Assembly (NCBI RefSeq): GCF_900114375.1
Contig: NZ_FOSV01000004.1
Location: 62,001-126,000 of the forward strand
Direction: 5' to 3'
Source of the DNA: Methylorubrum salsuginis
Lineage (GTDB): Bacteria > Pseudomonadota > Alphaproteobacteria > Rhizobiales > Beijerinckiaceae
DNA length: 64,000 nucleotides
The position numbers and the translations under genes are program-made. The notes beneath the pieces are model-generated. The model saw nothing but the letters and a program-made list of their open reading frames with translations, made no database searches and had not been told where the DNA came from. Positions 43,037 through 51,518 of this stretch are shown piece after piece (within the stretch, counting starts at the first letter, position 1; each line of letters begins with the position of its first letter).

Positions 43037-44401
43037 TTATGCCAGATCGCGGGGCCGTCCGCCCAGGGGCGGGGCGTGCTCAACAAGTATCGTGCGGGCC
43101 GCAGGCGGCGCGCTCGGCGTGTCGATCGCCGCCGCGTCCTGGCCGAAGGTCCGCGTGAGGGCCCGCAGGCGTTCCTTGTCGGCCTCCAGGGCGAGCGCCG
43201 TCTCGGCCCGGTCGAGGGCCATGCGCGACTGGTGCCGGGCCGCCGCCCTGAAGGCGGGATCGCCGATGCGGCCGAGCGCCGAGAGCCCCTTCTGGATGCG
43301 CAGCTGCACCTCGATCAGTCCGGCGCCGTCGCGGGCCATCAGCATGACGGCGTCCTCCAGCAGGTCGGCCGCGGTCAGCGGCGGGACGTGGATGCGGGGA
43401 TAGGTCGGCTCGCGCTCCGGGGCGGCGGCGCTCTGGCGCGCCCACAGGCTCAGCAGGCGGATCGAGCGGCCGATCACGTCGATGGCGGTGCCGGGATCGT
43501 TCGTGGCGGGCGACAGCGCGCGGGAGCCGATCTCGCTCAGCACGGCGAGGCCGAAGCGCGGATCCTGGTCGAACGAGCGCTCGTTGCCGACCGTGAAGGT
43601 CCGGGCGACCGCCTTCGCCAACGCCGCGGGGTCGGTCTCCGCCTGCGCCCGCCCGATCCAGGCGACGGGCGCGTCCGGATAGGCGAAGGCGCCGGGCACC
43701 GCCCGGACGAACGCCTCCGTGCCGGCCGCCTCGCACAGCGCCGACAGGGCCGGCATGTCGATGTGCTGCACGTAGCCGATCGCCTCCAGACTCACCGGGA
43801 CGGCGCCCTCGGGGACGGCGCCCTCGCGCAGGGGGCGGCCTCCGAGATAGGGCTCGCGCAGGCGCACCTCGATCGCCTTGCGGGCGGCGGCCTCGACCCG
43901 GTCGGTCGTCTCGCCGACGCGGCCGAGGCGGGTCAGGTGGTTGATCCAGCGTAGGAGCGTCACGACGATCAGGGCGATGACCGCGATGGTCACCACGAAC
44001 AGGATGGCGCGGCCCTGCTCGCCATAGGCCCCGGTCTTCGACACGACGAGGCCGACGATGCCGAACAGGAACGAGCCGAGGAAGGTCGAGAGCACGGTCT
44101 GGGTCAGCCCGTCCTCGATCAGCAGTGTGGTGGCCCGCGGCGTGACGTTGCTGGTGGCCGAGCCGTAGGCCGAGACCGTGATGCTGAGCGAGAAGGTCGT
44201 CACCGTCAGCATGGAGGAGGCGATGACGGTGAGGATGCTGTCGAGGGCGTCGGTGCTGATCGTGCCCGGCATCTGCCAGGGCAGGTAGCGGTCGACCCCG
44301 GCCGCCAGCACCGCGGCCAGCACGCCCGTCAGGCCGATCAGCGTCGCGCGCACCCACAGGCGCCGCGTCAGCTGCGCCATCAACCATCGCCAGCGCGGCA
44401 T
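43037..44401 (-). CDS. DUF2254 membrane protein
   Basis: The protein has 454 residues from ATG 44401 (an ATG at 44458 adds 19). Four membrane helices are evident in the first 160 residues: ATLIGLTGVLAAVLAAGVDR, the segment around SILTVIASSMLTVTTFSLSI, TFLGSFLFGIVGLVVSKTG, and LFVVTIAVIALIVVTLLRWI. The remainder is a cytoplasmic helical region with DPRFGLAVLSEIGSRALSPA, a hallmark of DUF2254, and NDPGTAIDVIGRSIRLL. The family's function is unknown. It diverges from typA with 196 bp between. Confidence 0.85.
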   Translation of the reverse strand: MPRWRWLMAQLTRRLWVRATLIGLTGVLAAVLAAGVDRYLPWQMPGTISTDALDSILTVIASSMLTVTTFSLSITVSAYGSATSNVTPRATTLLIEDGLTQTVLSTFLGSFLFGIVGLVVSKTGAYGEQGRAILFVVTIAVIALIVVTLLRWINHLTRLGRVGETTDRVEAAARKAIEVRLREPYLGGRPLREGAVPEGAVPVSLEAIGYVQHIDMPALSALCEAAGTEAFVRAVPGAFAYPDAPVAWIGRAQAETDPAALAKAVARTFTVGNERSFDQDPRFGLAVLSEIGSRALSPATNDPGTAIDVIGRSIRLLSLWARQSAAAPEREPTYPRIHVPPLTAADLLEDAVMLMARDGAGLIEVQLRIQKGLSALGRIGDPAFRAAARHQSRMALDRAETALALEADKERLRALTRTFGQDAAAIDTPSAPPAARTILVEHAPPLGGRPRDLA

Positions 44402-44597
44402 CCGGTGTCCTCTCTCCCGTCCCGCCGGACATAACAGGGAAGACCCGCCCCGCGTCACACGCCCTTGCCGGATCGGTCCCCAGCTTATATTGCGACGCGA
44501 TACCGCCCGAATCGTATCCTGGCGTCACGACCGTCGAACACGGCCCGCGACACGCCGCCTTATGGCCGGGTTTCGTCCGCTCCCTTCGAGAACCCCG

Positions 44598-46424
44598 ATG
44601 AAGCTGCGCAACATCGCCATCATCGCCCACGTCGATCACGGCAAGACCACGCTGGTCGACAAGCTGCTCCAGCAGTCCGGCACCTTCCGCGAAAACCAGC
44701 GGGTCGAGGAGCGGGCGATGGATTCCAACGACCTCGAGAAGGAGCGCGGCATCACCATCCTGGCCAAGGCGACCTCGGTCGTCTGGAAGGACACCCGCGT
44801 CAACATCGTCGACACCCCCGGCCACGCCGATTTCGGCGGCGAGGTCGAGCGCATCCTCTCGATGGTCGACGGCGTGATCGTGCTGGTGGATGCCGCCGAG
44901 GGCCCGATGCCGCAGACCAAGTTCGTGGTCGGCAAGGCGCTCAAGATCGGCCTGCGTCCGATCGTGGCCATCAACAAGGTCGACCGGCCGGATGCCCGCA
45001 TCAACGAGGTCGTGAACGAGGTGTTCGACCTGTTCGCGGCGCTCGACGCCACCGACGAGCAACTCGACTTCCCGATCCTCTACGGCTCGGGCCGCTCCGG
45101 CTGGATGAACACCTCGCCCGACGGCGACCAGTCCGAGGGTCTCGCGCCCCTGTTCGACCTCGTGCTGGAGCACGTGCCGCAGGCGAAGGTCGAGGACGGC
45201 CCGTTCCGCATGCTCGGCACCCTGCTCGAGGCCAACCCGTTCCTCGGCCGCATCATCACCGGCCGCATCGCGTCCGGCACGGTCAAGCCGAACCAGTCGA
45301 TCAAGGTGCTCTCGCGCGACGGCAAGGTCGTGGAGACCGGCCGCGTCTCGAAGATTCTCGCCTTCCGCGGTCTCGAGCGGGCTCCCATCGACGTGGGTGA
45401 GGCGGGCGACATCGTCTCCATCGCCGGCCTGCTCAAGGGCACGGTCGCCGACACCTTCTGCGATCCGGCCGTCAACGAGCCGATCCAGGCCCAGCCGATC
45501 GACCCGCCGACCGTCACCATGTCCTTCATCGTCAACGATTCGCCGCTCGCCGGCACCGAGGGCGACAAGGTCACGAGCCGCATGATCCGCGACCGCCTGT
45601 TCAAGGAGGCCGAGGGCAACGTCACGCTCAAGATCGAGGAAGCCGCCGACAAGGATTCGTTCTACGTCTCCGGCCGCGGCGAGCTGCAGCTCTCGATCCT
45701 GATCGAGACCATGCGCCGCGAGGGCTTCGAGATCGCCGTCTCGCGTCCGCGCGTCGTCCTGGAGAAGGGCGAGAACGGCGAGACCCTGGAGCCGGTCGAG
45801 GAGGTCGTGGTCGACGTCGACGAGGAATACTCGGGCGTCGTCGTGCAGAAGATGTCGGAGCGTAAGGCCGACATGATCGAGATGCGGCCGTCCGGCGGCA
45901 ACCGCCTGCGCCTCGTGTTCCATGCTCCCACCCGCGGCCTCATCGGCTACCAGGGCGAGCTGATGACCGACACCCGCGGCACCGCGATCATGAACCGCCT
46001 GTTCAAGGCCTACGAGCCCTACAAGGGCGAGATCGCCGGCCGCCGCAACGGCGTGCTGATCTCGAACGACAAGGGCGAGGCCGTGGCCTACGCCATGTGG
46101 AACCTCGAGGATCGCGGCCCGATGATGATCGAGCCCGGCGCCAAGGTGTATCAGGGCATGATCGTCGGCGAGCACAACCGCGAGAACGATCTCGAGGTGA
46201 ACGTGCTCAAGGGCAAGAAGCTCACCAACATCCGCACCACCTCGAAGGACGAGGCCGTGCGCCTGACCCCGCCGATCCGCATGACGCTGGAGAAGTCGCT
46301 CGCCTGGATTCAGGACGACGAGCTGATGGAGGTCACGCCGAAGTCGATCCGCCTGCGCAAGGCCGTGCTCGACCCCAACGACCGCAAGCGCGCCGAGCGC
46401 GCCAAGGATTCCCTCTCGGCCTGA
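44598..46424 (+). CDS. typA: Ribosome-associated GTPase TypA/BipA
   Basis: The 608-residue protein begins [20 protein letters not shown] (G1), with [11 protein letters not shown] (switch I/G2), [19 protein letters not shown] (G3) and [20 protein letters not shown] (G4). EF-G-like domains III and V and the BipA-specific C-terminal domain follow ([20 protein letters not shown]). BipA binds the 70S ribosome like EF-G and helps 50S assembly and stress or cold adaptation. Length equals E. coli BipA (607). The start is fixed by the family N-terminus. A perfect terminator follows 17 bp after the stop. Confidence 0.97.
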   Translation: MKLRNIAIIAHVDHGKTTLVDKLLQQSGTFRENQRVEERAMDSNDLEKERGITILAKATSVVWKDTRVNIVDTPGHADFGGEVERILSMVDGVIVLVDAAEGPMPQTKFVVGKALKIGLRPIVAINKVDRPDARINEVVNEVFDLFAALDATDEQLDFPILYGSGRSGWMNTSPDGDQSEGLAPLFDLVLEHVPQAKVEDGPFRMLGTLLEANPFLGRIITGRIASGTVKPNQSIKVLSRDGKVVETGRVSKILAFRGLERAPIDVGEAGDIVSIAGLLKGTVADTFCDPAVNEPIQAQPIDPPTVTMSFIVNDSPLAGTEGDKVTSRMIRDRLFKEAEGNVTLKIEEAADKDSFYVSGRGELQLSILIETMRREGFEIAVSRPRVVLEKGENGETLEPVEEVVVDVDEEYSGVVVQKMSERKADMIEMRPSGGNRLRLVFHAPTRGLIGYQGELMTDTRGTAIMNRLFKAYEPYKGEIAGRRNGVLISNDKGEAVAYAMWNLEDRGPMMIEPGAKVYQGMIVGEHNRENDLEVNVLKGKKLTNIRTTSKDEAVRLTPPIRMTLEKSLAWIQDDELMEVTPKSIRLRKAVLDPNDRKRAERAKDSLSA

Positions 46425-46441
46425 TTCCGGTCGGCGTTCGA

Positions 46442-46488
46442 AACGAGAAAGGCCACGGTGCAGGGCGCGCCGTGGCCTTTCTCGTTTT
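46442..46488 (+). terminator. Intrinsic terminator of typA
   Basis: A perfect 17-bp stem (46442-46458 with 46470-46486; arm AACGAGAAAGGCCACGG) ends in TTTTCG. Confidence 0.92.
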
Positions 46489-46489
46489 C

Positions 46490-46590
46490 GAGTATCGTCC
46501 TGGATGTCGGATCCAGGCCGATACTCTACGTGATTGTGCCGCATCGGCTTTTTCCGAAAGCCGGTTCCCACCTCTCGGGCCGATGCTCTG
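46490..46590. repeat. Dispersed repeat family A, copy 4 (inverted order)
   Basis: Hairpin one: GAGTATCG...CGATACTC at 46490-46526 around ATCCAGG arms. Hairpin two: GCATCGGC (46541-46548) and GCCGATGC (46579-46586) with TTTTTCCGAAAGCCGGTTCC between, the reverse complement of the unit at 1169-1215. It fills the space between the typA terminator and a small minus-strand gene. Confidence 0.75.
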
Positions 46591-46594
46591 GACG

Positions 46595-46762
46595 TCACCC
46601 GGCATGGGCGCTGAGGAACAGGCCGAGGCCCGCTGCCAGCAGCAGGCCGGCGATGCGGGCGAAGGCCACGGCGCCGACGCCGTCCTCCTGCCCACGCAGA
46701 TGGGCGAGCTGCGCGAAGATCGCCGCCCAATAGGCCGCCCACAGACCGAGCACCGCATTCAT
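46595..46762 (-). CDS. Small membrane protein, 55 aa
   Basis: The frame starts at ATG 46762 and reads MNAVLGLWAAYWAAIFAQLA, a polar loop HLRGQEDGVGAVAFARI, then AGLLLAAGLGLFLSAHAG. Two membrane helices with a short charged loop are convincing for a real two-pass protein. It follows the sugar epimerase gene by 52 bp on the same strand and may be the last gene of that operon. Its stop lies right beside repeat A copy 4. No family recognised; it could assist glycan transport or be unrelated. Confidence 0.55.
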   Translation of the reverse strand: MNAVLGLWAAYWAAIFAQLAHLRGQEDGVGAVAFARIAGLLLAAGLGLFLSAHAG

Positions 46763-46814
46763 CGCCCGCAGATGGGCTTCGGGAGGGGCCGCGGGAAGGC
46801 CCCGCCGCCGATCG

Positions 46815-47726
46815 TCACCGTGCCGCGTAGGCGGCGAGCGTCGCGCGCAGGCCCTCGTCCAGGCTGAGGCGGGGGCGGAAGCCGACGTCCTCGACGAGGC
46901 GCCGGATGTCGGCCTCGATGCAGGCCGGCTCCGTCGGGGAGAGGGGGCGGGCGCCGAAATCGATCAGCTCGGGGCGGTCCGTGAGCCGGCCCAGCGTCTC
47001 CAGGATCGCCCGCACCGGCACGGCCGCGCCGGAACCGATATTGACCGGGCCTTCGACGGACGAATCCAGCAGCGCCGCGAAGGCCTCGCCCGCGTCGGCG
47101 ACGTGCAGGAAGTCGCGCCGCTGGCGGCCCTCGCTGGTGGCGACCCTGCGTCCGGCCAGCAGCGCCCGCGCCGCATCGCCGACGAGTCGGCCCGGCGCTT
47201 CGCCGGGGCCGTAGAGATAGAACAGGCGGCCCCAGGCCAGCGACAGGCCGGTGCCCGCGGCGTAGCCGGTCAGCACCCGGCGCAGGCCGTCCTTGGCGGC
47301 GCCGTAGAGGGTGGCCGGGCGGCAGGGGGCGGACTCGGTCAGGTGTCCGTTGGTCGTCGATGCCTGCCCACCCCCCGTCCAATCGTATTCCGCGCAGGTT
47401 CCCGCCACGACGGCCCGCGTGCCGCCGGCCTCGCGGAAGCCGCGCACGAGGTCGAGGCTGGCCGCCGTCCAGTCGAGGTTGTCCGGCGATTGCCAGTAGC
47501 GGCCGGGCTCGGTCACCCAGGCGAGGTGGAGGAGATGGCTCGCGCCGGCCGCGCGCAGGGCGGCGCGGCGGGCCTCCGCGTCGAGCAGGTCGGCAGGATG
47601 GACGACGTGGGCACCCTCGGGGGCGCGGCGGCCGACGGCGTGGACCTCGAAGCCGCGGGCGATCAGAGCCGCCACCGCGTGACGGCCGACGAAGCCGGCC
47701 CCGCCGGTGACGAGGACGCGCCTCAC
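46815..47726 (-). CDS. NAD-dependent epimerase/reductase (extended SDR), sugar pathway
   Basis: The 303-residue protein opens with the Rossmann motif VRRVLVTGGAGFVGRHAVAA and has the SDR catalytic pair in ATLYGAAKDGLRRVL (YxxxK) with an upstream TCAEYDW segment. The C-terminal part (RRDFLHVADAGEAFAALLDS, NIGSGAAVPVRAILETLGRL) is typical of nucleotide-sugar epimerases and 4-ketoreductases. In this cluster it is the natural candidate to reduce the 4-keto group of the CDP-6-deoxyhexose. Its GTG start overlaps the stop of the 3,5-epimerase gene by four bases, so the two are coupled. Confidence 0.85.
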   Translation of the reverse strand: MRRVLVTGGAGFVGRHAVAALIARGFEVHAVGRRAPEGAHVVHPADLLDAEARRAALRAAGASHLLHLAWVTEPGRYWQSPDNLDWTAASLDLVRGFREAGGTRAVVAGTCAEYDWTGGGQASTTNGHLTESAPCRPATLYGAAKDGLRRVLTGYAAGTGLSLAWGRLFYLYGPGEAPGRLVGDAARALLAGRRVATSEGRQRRDFLHVADAGEAFAALLDSSVEGPVNIGSGAAVPVRAILETLGRLTDRPELIDFGARPLSPTEPACIEADIRRLVEDVGFRPRLSLDEGLRATLAAYAAR

Positions 47727-48256
47727 CGGGCCTTCCAGTCGGGATAGGTGCGGTCGCGCTCCGAGATGACCGTGACAGGCTCCGGCCACGTCACGTCGAG
47801 GGCGGGATCGTCCCAGCGCAGGCCGTCGGCGGCGCCGGCCACGAACGGGCGGTCGATCATGTAGAGGACTTCCGCGCCGTCGCTCAGGGCCTGGAAGCCG
47901 TGGGCGAAGCCCGCCGGAATGTAGAGCGCATGGCGGTTCTCGGCCGAGAGCGTCACCCCGAGGGAGCGCAGGTAGGTCGGGGAGCCGGGCCGCAGATCGA
48001 CCGCCACGTCGTGGATCGCCCCGCTCGTGCAGCGCACGAGCTTGGTTTCGGCATGCGGTTCCCGCGCGAAATGCAGGCCGCGCACCGTACCGCGCCGCGC
48101 GTTGAACGACACGCTCGATTGCGCGAACCGGGCGGCCAGGCCGTGCCGGGCGAACGCGTCCTCGCAGAAGGTGCGGGCGAACAGGCCGCGCTCGTCCGCG
48201 TGCGGCTCGGGCGTGATCCGATAGAGACCGGAAAGGGGGAGGGACTCGAAGACCAT
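47723..48256 (-). CDS. dTDP-4-dehydrorhamnose 3,5-epimerase-family protein
   Basis: The 177-residue protein shows the RmlC cupin pattern: DERGLFARTFCEDAFARHGL, SVSFNARRGTVRGLHFARE with the active-site His, KLVRCTSGAIHDVAVDLRPG, and YIPAGFAHGFQALSDGAEVL. In the present cluster the substrate is more likely a CDP-4-keto-6-deoxyhexose than dTDP-rhamnose precursors. The family includes 3-, 5- and 3,5-epimerases. ATG 48256 has GAGGAC eight bases upstream; an ATG at 48268 is the alternative and would start inside the repeat B end. Confidence 0.87.
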   Translation of the reverse strand: MVFESLPLSGLYRITPEPHADERGLFARTFCEDAFARHGLAARFAQSSVSFNARRGTVRGLHFAREPHAETKLVRCTSGAIHDVAVDLRPGSPTYLRSLGVTLSAENRHALYIPAGFAHGFQALSDGAEVLYMIDRPFVAGAADGLRWDDPALDVTWPEPVTVISERDRTYPDWKAR

Positions 48257-48265
48257 GGGCGTCCT

Positions 48266-48382
48266 CATACCGATCGGCGATGATCCTGGCTCATCGCCGA
48301 TTGCCCCCGCGACGGCGGGGCGGCGGGCGTCCGCCGGACGCACGGAACGGGACCATCCGTCCGGTTCCGTGCCGCTTGGTAT
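48266..48382. repeat. Dispersed repeat family B, copy 2 (MITE-like, with terminal inverted repeat)
   Basis: It begins ATACCGATCGGCGATGATCC and ends GGTTCCGTGCCGCTTGGTAT; the outermost ATACC and GGTAT are inverted repeats. It splits the sugar operon between the methyltransferase and the 3,5-epimerase genes, and its right end touches the methyltransferase stop codon. Confidence 0.85.
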
Positions 48383-49611
48383 CAGAACACCGTCAGTTCC
48401 GGAATCGCCACCGCGAACCGTCCGCCCCAGGCGCGGATCGCCGCCATCTCCCCCGCGATCTCGTCCTTGAGGTTCCAGGGCAGGATCAGCACGGTGTCGG
48501 GGCGCAGACTCAGGAGTTCCTCCGGCGAGACCACGGGGATGCGGCTGCCGGGGAGCCACGTGCCCTGCTTGTGCGGCGAGCGGTCGGCCACCGCCTGCAC
48601 CAGTTCGGGGCCGATGCCGCCGTAATTGAGGAAGGTGTTGCCCTTGGCCGCCGCGCCGTAGGCACAGACCGTTTTGCCGGCTTCCCTCTCCGCGATCAGG
48701 AAGCGGAGGGCCGCGCATTTGATGTCGGCGACCGCCCGGCCGAAGCCGGCATAGCCGGAAGGGTCGAACAGGCCCGCCGCCCGCTCCGCGTCCCACACGC
48801 GGGCGACCGCCGGGTTCGTCGCGTGGGCGGCGGCCTCGCGGCAGGCGAAGACGCGCAACGAGCCCCCATGGGTCGGCCATTCCTCGACGTCGAACACCCG
48901 CAGACCGTGGCGGGCGAGGATGCCGGCCACGACCCCGAGCGACAGATACGAGAAATGCTCGTGATAGATCGTGTCGAATTGCCGGCTCTCGATCATCCGC
49001 AGGAGGTGCGGGAACTCGAAGGTCGCGACGCCCTCGGGCTTCAGGATCTCGGCAAAGCCGGCCACGAAATCGTGGATGTCGGGCACGTGGGCGAGCACGT
49101 TGTTGGCCGCCGTCAGGTCCGCCCTGTGGCCGGTTTGCGCGAGGCGGCGCCCGGCGTCGCGGCCGAAGAACGCCACTTCGGTCGGCACGCCGCGTTCCAC
49201 GGCGACCCGGGCGACGTTGGCGGCGGGCTCGACGCCGAGCACGGGCACGCCGCGGGCGACGAAATATTGCAGCAGGTAGCCGTCGTTGCTCGCGACTTCC
49301 ACCACGTGGCTGTCGGGCCCGAGGCGGAAGCGGTCGATCATGGCTTCCACGTAGGCCTCGGCATGCCGCAGCCAGCCGGCGGAGAAGCCCGAGAAATAGG
49401 CGTAGTCGGAAAAGATCGCCTCGGGGCTCTCGAAGGCCTCCAGCTGCACCAGCCAGCAGGCGTCGCAGACATAGGCGTGGAGCGGATGGAAGACCTCGCC
49501 CCGGTGCCGATGCTCGGGCGTCACGTAGGAATTGGCGAGCGGCGACAGGCCGAGATCGCAGAAGGTGCGGGTGAGGGGGGCGCCGCAGGCGCGGCAGGTC
49601 GGGCGGGTCAC
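48382..49611 (-). CDS. Nucleotide-sugar C-methyltransferase (TylC3/EryBIII type)
   Basis: The 409-residue protein has an N-terminal zinc-binding motif (CRACGAPLTRTFCDLGLSPL, then YVCDACWLVQLE), the SAM-binding VVEVASNDGYLLQYF, the family motif TIYHEHFSYLSLGVV, and the C-terminal domain with VCAYGAAAKGNTFLNYGG and ILPWNLKDEI. This architecture is that of C-3 methyltransferases acting on 4-keto-deoxy sugars, as in tylosin and erythromycin sugars and virenose-type glycans. It predicts a branched-chain methyl sugar here. Its GTG start overlaps the rfbG stop by four bases. Confidence 0.88.
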   Translation of the reverse strand: MTRPTCRACGAPLTRTFCDLGLSPLANSYVTPEHRHRGEVFHPLHAYVCDACWLVQLEAFESPEAIFSDYAYFSGFSAGWLRHAEAYVEAMIDRFRLGPDSHVVEVASNDGYLLQYFVARGVPVLGVEPAANVARVAVERGVPTEVAFFGRDAGRRLAQTGHRADLTAANNVLAHVPDIHDFVAGFAEILKPEGVATFEFPHLLRMIESRQFDTIYHEHFSYLSLGVVAGILARHGLRVFDVEEWPTHGGSLRVFACREAAAHATNPAVARVWDAERAAGLFDPSGYAGFGRAVADIKCAALRFLIAEREAGKTVCAYGAAAKGNTFLNYGGIGPELVQAVADRSPHKQGTWLPGSRIPVVSPEELLSLRPDTVLILPWNLKDEIAGEMAAIRAWGGRFAVAIPELTVF

Positions 49612-50720
49612 GGCGTGCCTCCGGGCTCGCGAAGGGCCGCGTAGCGGGTGATCTGCGCCTCGGTGAGCGCCCGCGGGTCGGCGCCCGCGGCGGCGTCGCG
49701 GTACCAGGCGGCGGTCCAGTCCAGCGCCGCGTCGAGGGGGAGGCGCCGCTCCCAGCCGAGCCGGGCGCGGGCCTTCGAGGCATCGACCTTGAGATAGGTC
49801 GCCTCGTGCGGGTGGGTTTTTTGCGAGAGGTGCCAGTCCGGCGGCTTGCCGTGTCCTTGGCCCCAGCCCCGGCTGAGCCGCTCGACCAGATACGAGACCG
49901 GCCGGCAATCCTCGTCCGCCGGCCCGAAGTTCCAGCCCTCCGCGAAGGCGGCTCCGTCCGCTCCGAAAAGGCATTCGGCCAGCCGCAGGTAGCCGGCCAG
50001 CGGCTCCAGCACGTGCTGCCAGGGGCGGATCGCGTGGGGCGCGCGGATCTCGACCGATTCGGCCGTTTCGAAGGCGCGGACGATGTCGGGCACCAGCCGG
50101 TCCTGCGACCAGTCGCCCCCGCCGATGACGTTGCCGGCCCGCGCGCTGGCGATCCGGGCCGGATGCCCGCCGGGCCCGAAGAACGAGGCGCGGTAGGCGG
50201 CGGTCACGAGTTCGGCGCAGCCCTTCGAGGCGCTGTAGGGATCGTGCCCGCCCATCGCCTCGGTCTCGCGATAGGCATAGGGCCATTCGCGGTTCTCGTA
50301 GGCCTTGTCGCTCGTCACCACCACGACCGCGCGCACGTCGCGGGCGGCGCGCACCGCCTCCAGCAGGTGGACGGTGCCCATGGTGTTGACCGCGAAGGTG
50401 CCGACCGGATCGAGATAGGACGGGCGCACCAGGGAGCGGGCCGCCATGTGGATCACCAGATCGGGCCGCGCCACCGCGAAGGCCTCGGTGAGCGCCTGGG
50501 GATCGCGGATATCGCCGATGCGCGAATATTCCGGCGGGAAGCCGAGCCGGTCGAACAGGTTCGGCCGGGTCAGCGGCGGCAGGCCGAAGCCGGTGACCCG
50601 GGCGCCGAGCCGTTCGAGCCAGAGCGCGAGCCACGCGCCCTTGAAGCCGGTGTGCCCGGTGAGCAGCACGCTCTTGCCGGCCCAGAAGGCGGGATCGGGC
50701 AAGGCCCCCATCATCCCCAT
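49608..50720 (-). CDS. rfbG: CDP-glucose 4,6-dehydratase
   Basis: The 370-residue protein has the NAD-binding start VLLTGHTGFKGAWLALWLER, characteristic of RfbG, plus VIHMAARSLVRPSYLDPVGT, VVVVTSDKAYENREWPYAY, the catalytic HDPYSASKGCAELV, and AGNVIGGGDWSQDRLVPDI. It removes water from CDP-glucose to give CDP-4-keto-6-deoxyglucose, the branch point for CDP-sugars. The ATG at 50720 overlaps the rfbF stop (TGATG), and the stop overlaps the methyltransferase start, so three genes are coupled. Confidence 0.94.
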   Translation of the reverse strand: MGMMGALPDPAFWAGKSVLLTGHTGFKGAWLALWLERLGARVTGFGLPPLTRPNLFDRLGFPPEYSRIGDIRDPQALTEAFAVARPDLVIHMAARSLVRPSYLDPVGTFAVNTMGTVHLLEAVRAARDVRAVVVVTSDKAYENREWPYAYRETEAMGGHDPYSASKGCAELVTAAYRASFFGPGGHPARIASARAGNVIGGGDWSQDRLVPDIVRAFETAESVEIRAPHAIRPWQHVLEPLAGYLRLAECLFGADGAAFAEGWNFGPADEDCRPVSYLVERLSRGWGQGHGKPPDWHLSQKTHPHEATYLKVDASKARARLGWERRLPLDAALDWTAAWYRDAAAGADPRALTEAQITRYAALREPGGTP

Positions 50721-51487
50721 CACCACACCTTCCACGGTGCGTCGCCCCGCGCCCACAGATCCTCGAGATGCTTCTTGTCGCGCAGCGTGTCCATCGCCTG
50801 CCAGAAGCCCGTGTGGTGATAGGCGTGGAGCTGCCCCTCGCGGGCGAGGCGCTCCAGCGGCTCGCTCTCCCACACGGTGGCGTCGCCCTCGATCCAGTCG
50901 AGCACCTTCGGAGACAGGACGAAGAAGCCGCCGTTGATGGTCGCCCCGTCGCCCGCGGGCTTTTCGCGAAACGCCCGCACGGCGTCGCCGTCGAGGTCGA
51001 GGGCGCCGAAGCGGCCCGGCGGCACCACCGCGGTGAGCGTCGCGAGCCGGCCATGCCCCTGGTGGAACGCCTTCAGGGCGGTGAGGTCGATGTCGGCGAC
51101 GCCGTCGCCGTAGGTCATGAAGAAATCCTCGTCGCCGAGATAGTCGCGCACCCGCCGCAACCGCCCGCCGGTCATGGTGGCGTCGCCGGTCTCGATCAGC
51201 GAGACCTGCCAATCCTCGGCGGCCGAGCGGTGGAAGCGGACATCGCCGCTGCCCAGATCGAGCGTCACGTCGCTCAGATGCAGGCGGTAATTGAGGAAGA
51301 ATTCCTTGATGACGTAGCCCTTGTAGCCGAGGCAGATCACGAACTCGGTGACGCCGTGGGCGGCGAAGATCTGCATGATGTGCCAGAGGATCGGCCGTCC
51401 GCCGATCTCCAGCATGGGTTTCGGGCGCACCACGGTCTCCTCCGAGAGCCGCGTGCCGAGCCCGCCCGCGAGGATGACGGCTTTCAC
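50720..51487 (-). CDS. rfbF: Glucose-1-phosphate cytidylyltransferase
   Basis: The 255-residue protein opens with the nucleotidyltransferase signature MKAVILAGGLGTRLSEETVV and has RPKPMLEIGGRPILWHIMQI, FFMTYGDGVADIDLTALKAF (metal-binding Asp) and REKPAGDGATINGGFFVLSP. It joins CTP and glucose-1-phosphate to give CDP-glucose, the first step for CDP-deoxy sugars. Length is that of Salmonella RfbF (257). It is the first biosynthetic gene after the glycosyltransferase in the operon, 31 bp downstream of it. Confidence 0.95.
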   Translation of the reverse strand: MKAVILAGGLGTRLSEETVVRPKPMLEIGGRPILWHIMQIFAAHGVTEFVICLGYKGYVIKEFFLNYRLHLSDVTLDLGSGDVRFHRSAAEDWQVSLIETGDATMTGGRLRRVRDYLGDEDFFMTYGDGVADIDLTALKAFHQGHGRLATLTAVVPPGRFGALDLDGDAVRAFREKPAGDGATINGGFFVLSPKVLDWIEGDATVWESEPLERLAREGQLHAYHHTGFWQAMDTLRDKKHLEDLWARGDAPWKVW

Positions 51488-51518
51488 GGCGCGTCTCCGG
51501 TCTGTTGCATCGCCCTGA

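Noticed and set aside
43080..46742. A 1220-codon minus-strand frame across typA.
   Set aside because: It is antisense to typA, whose identity is certain, and out of frame with the DUF2254 gene that it also covers.
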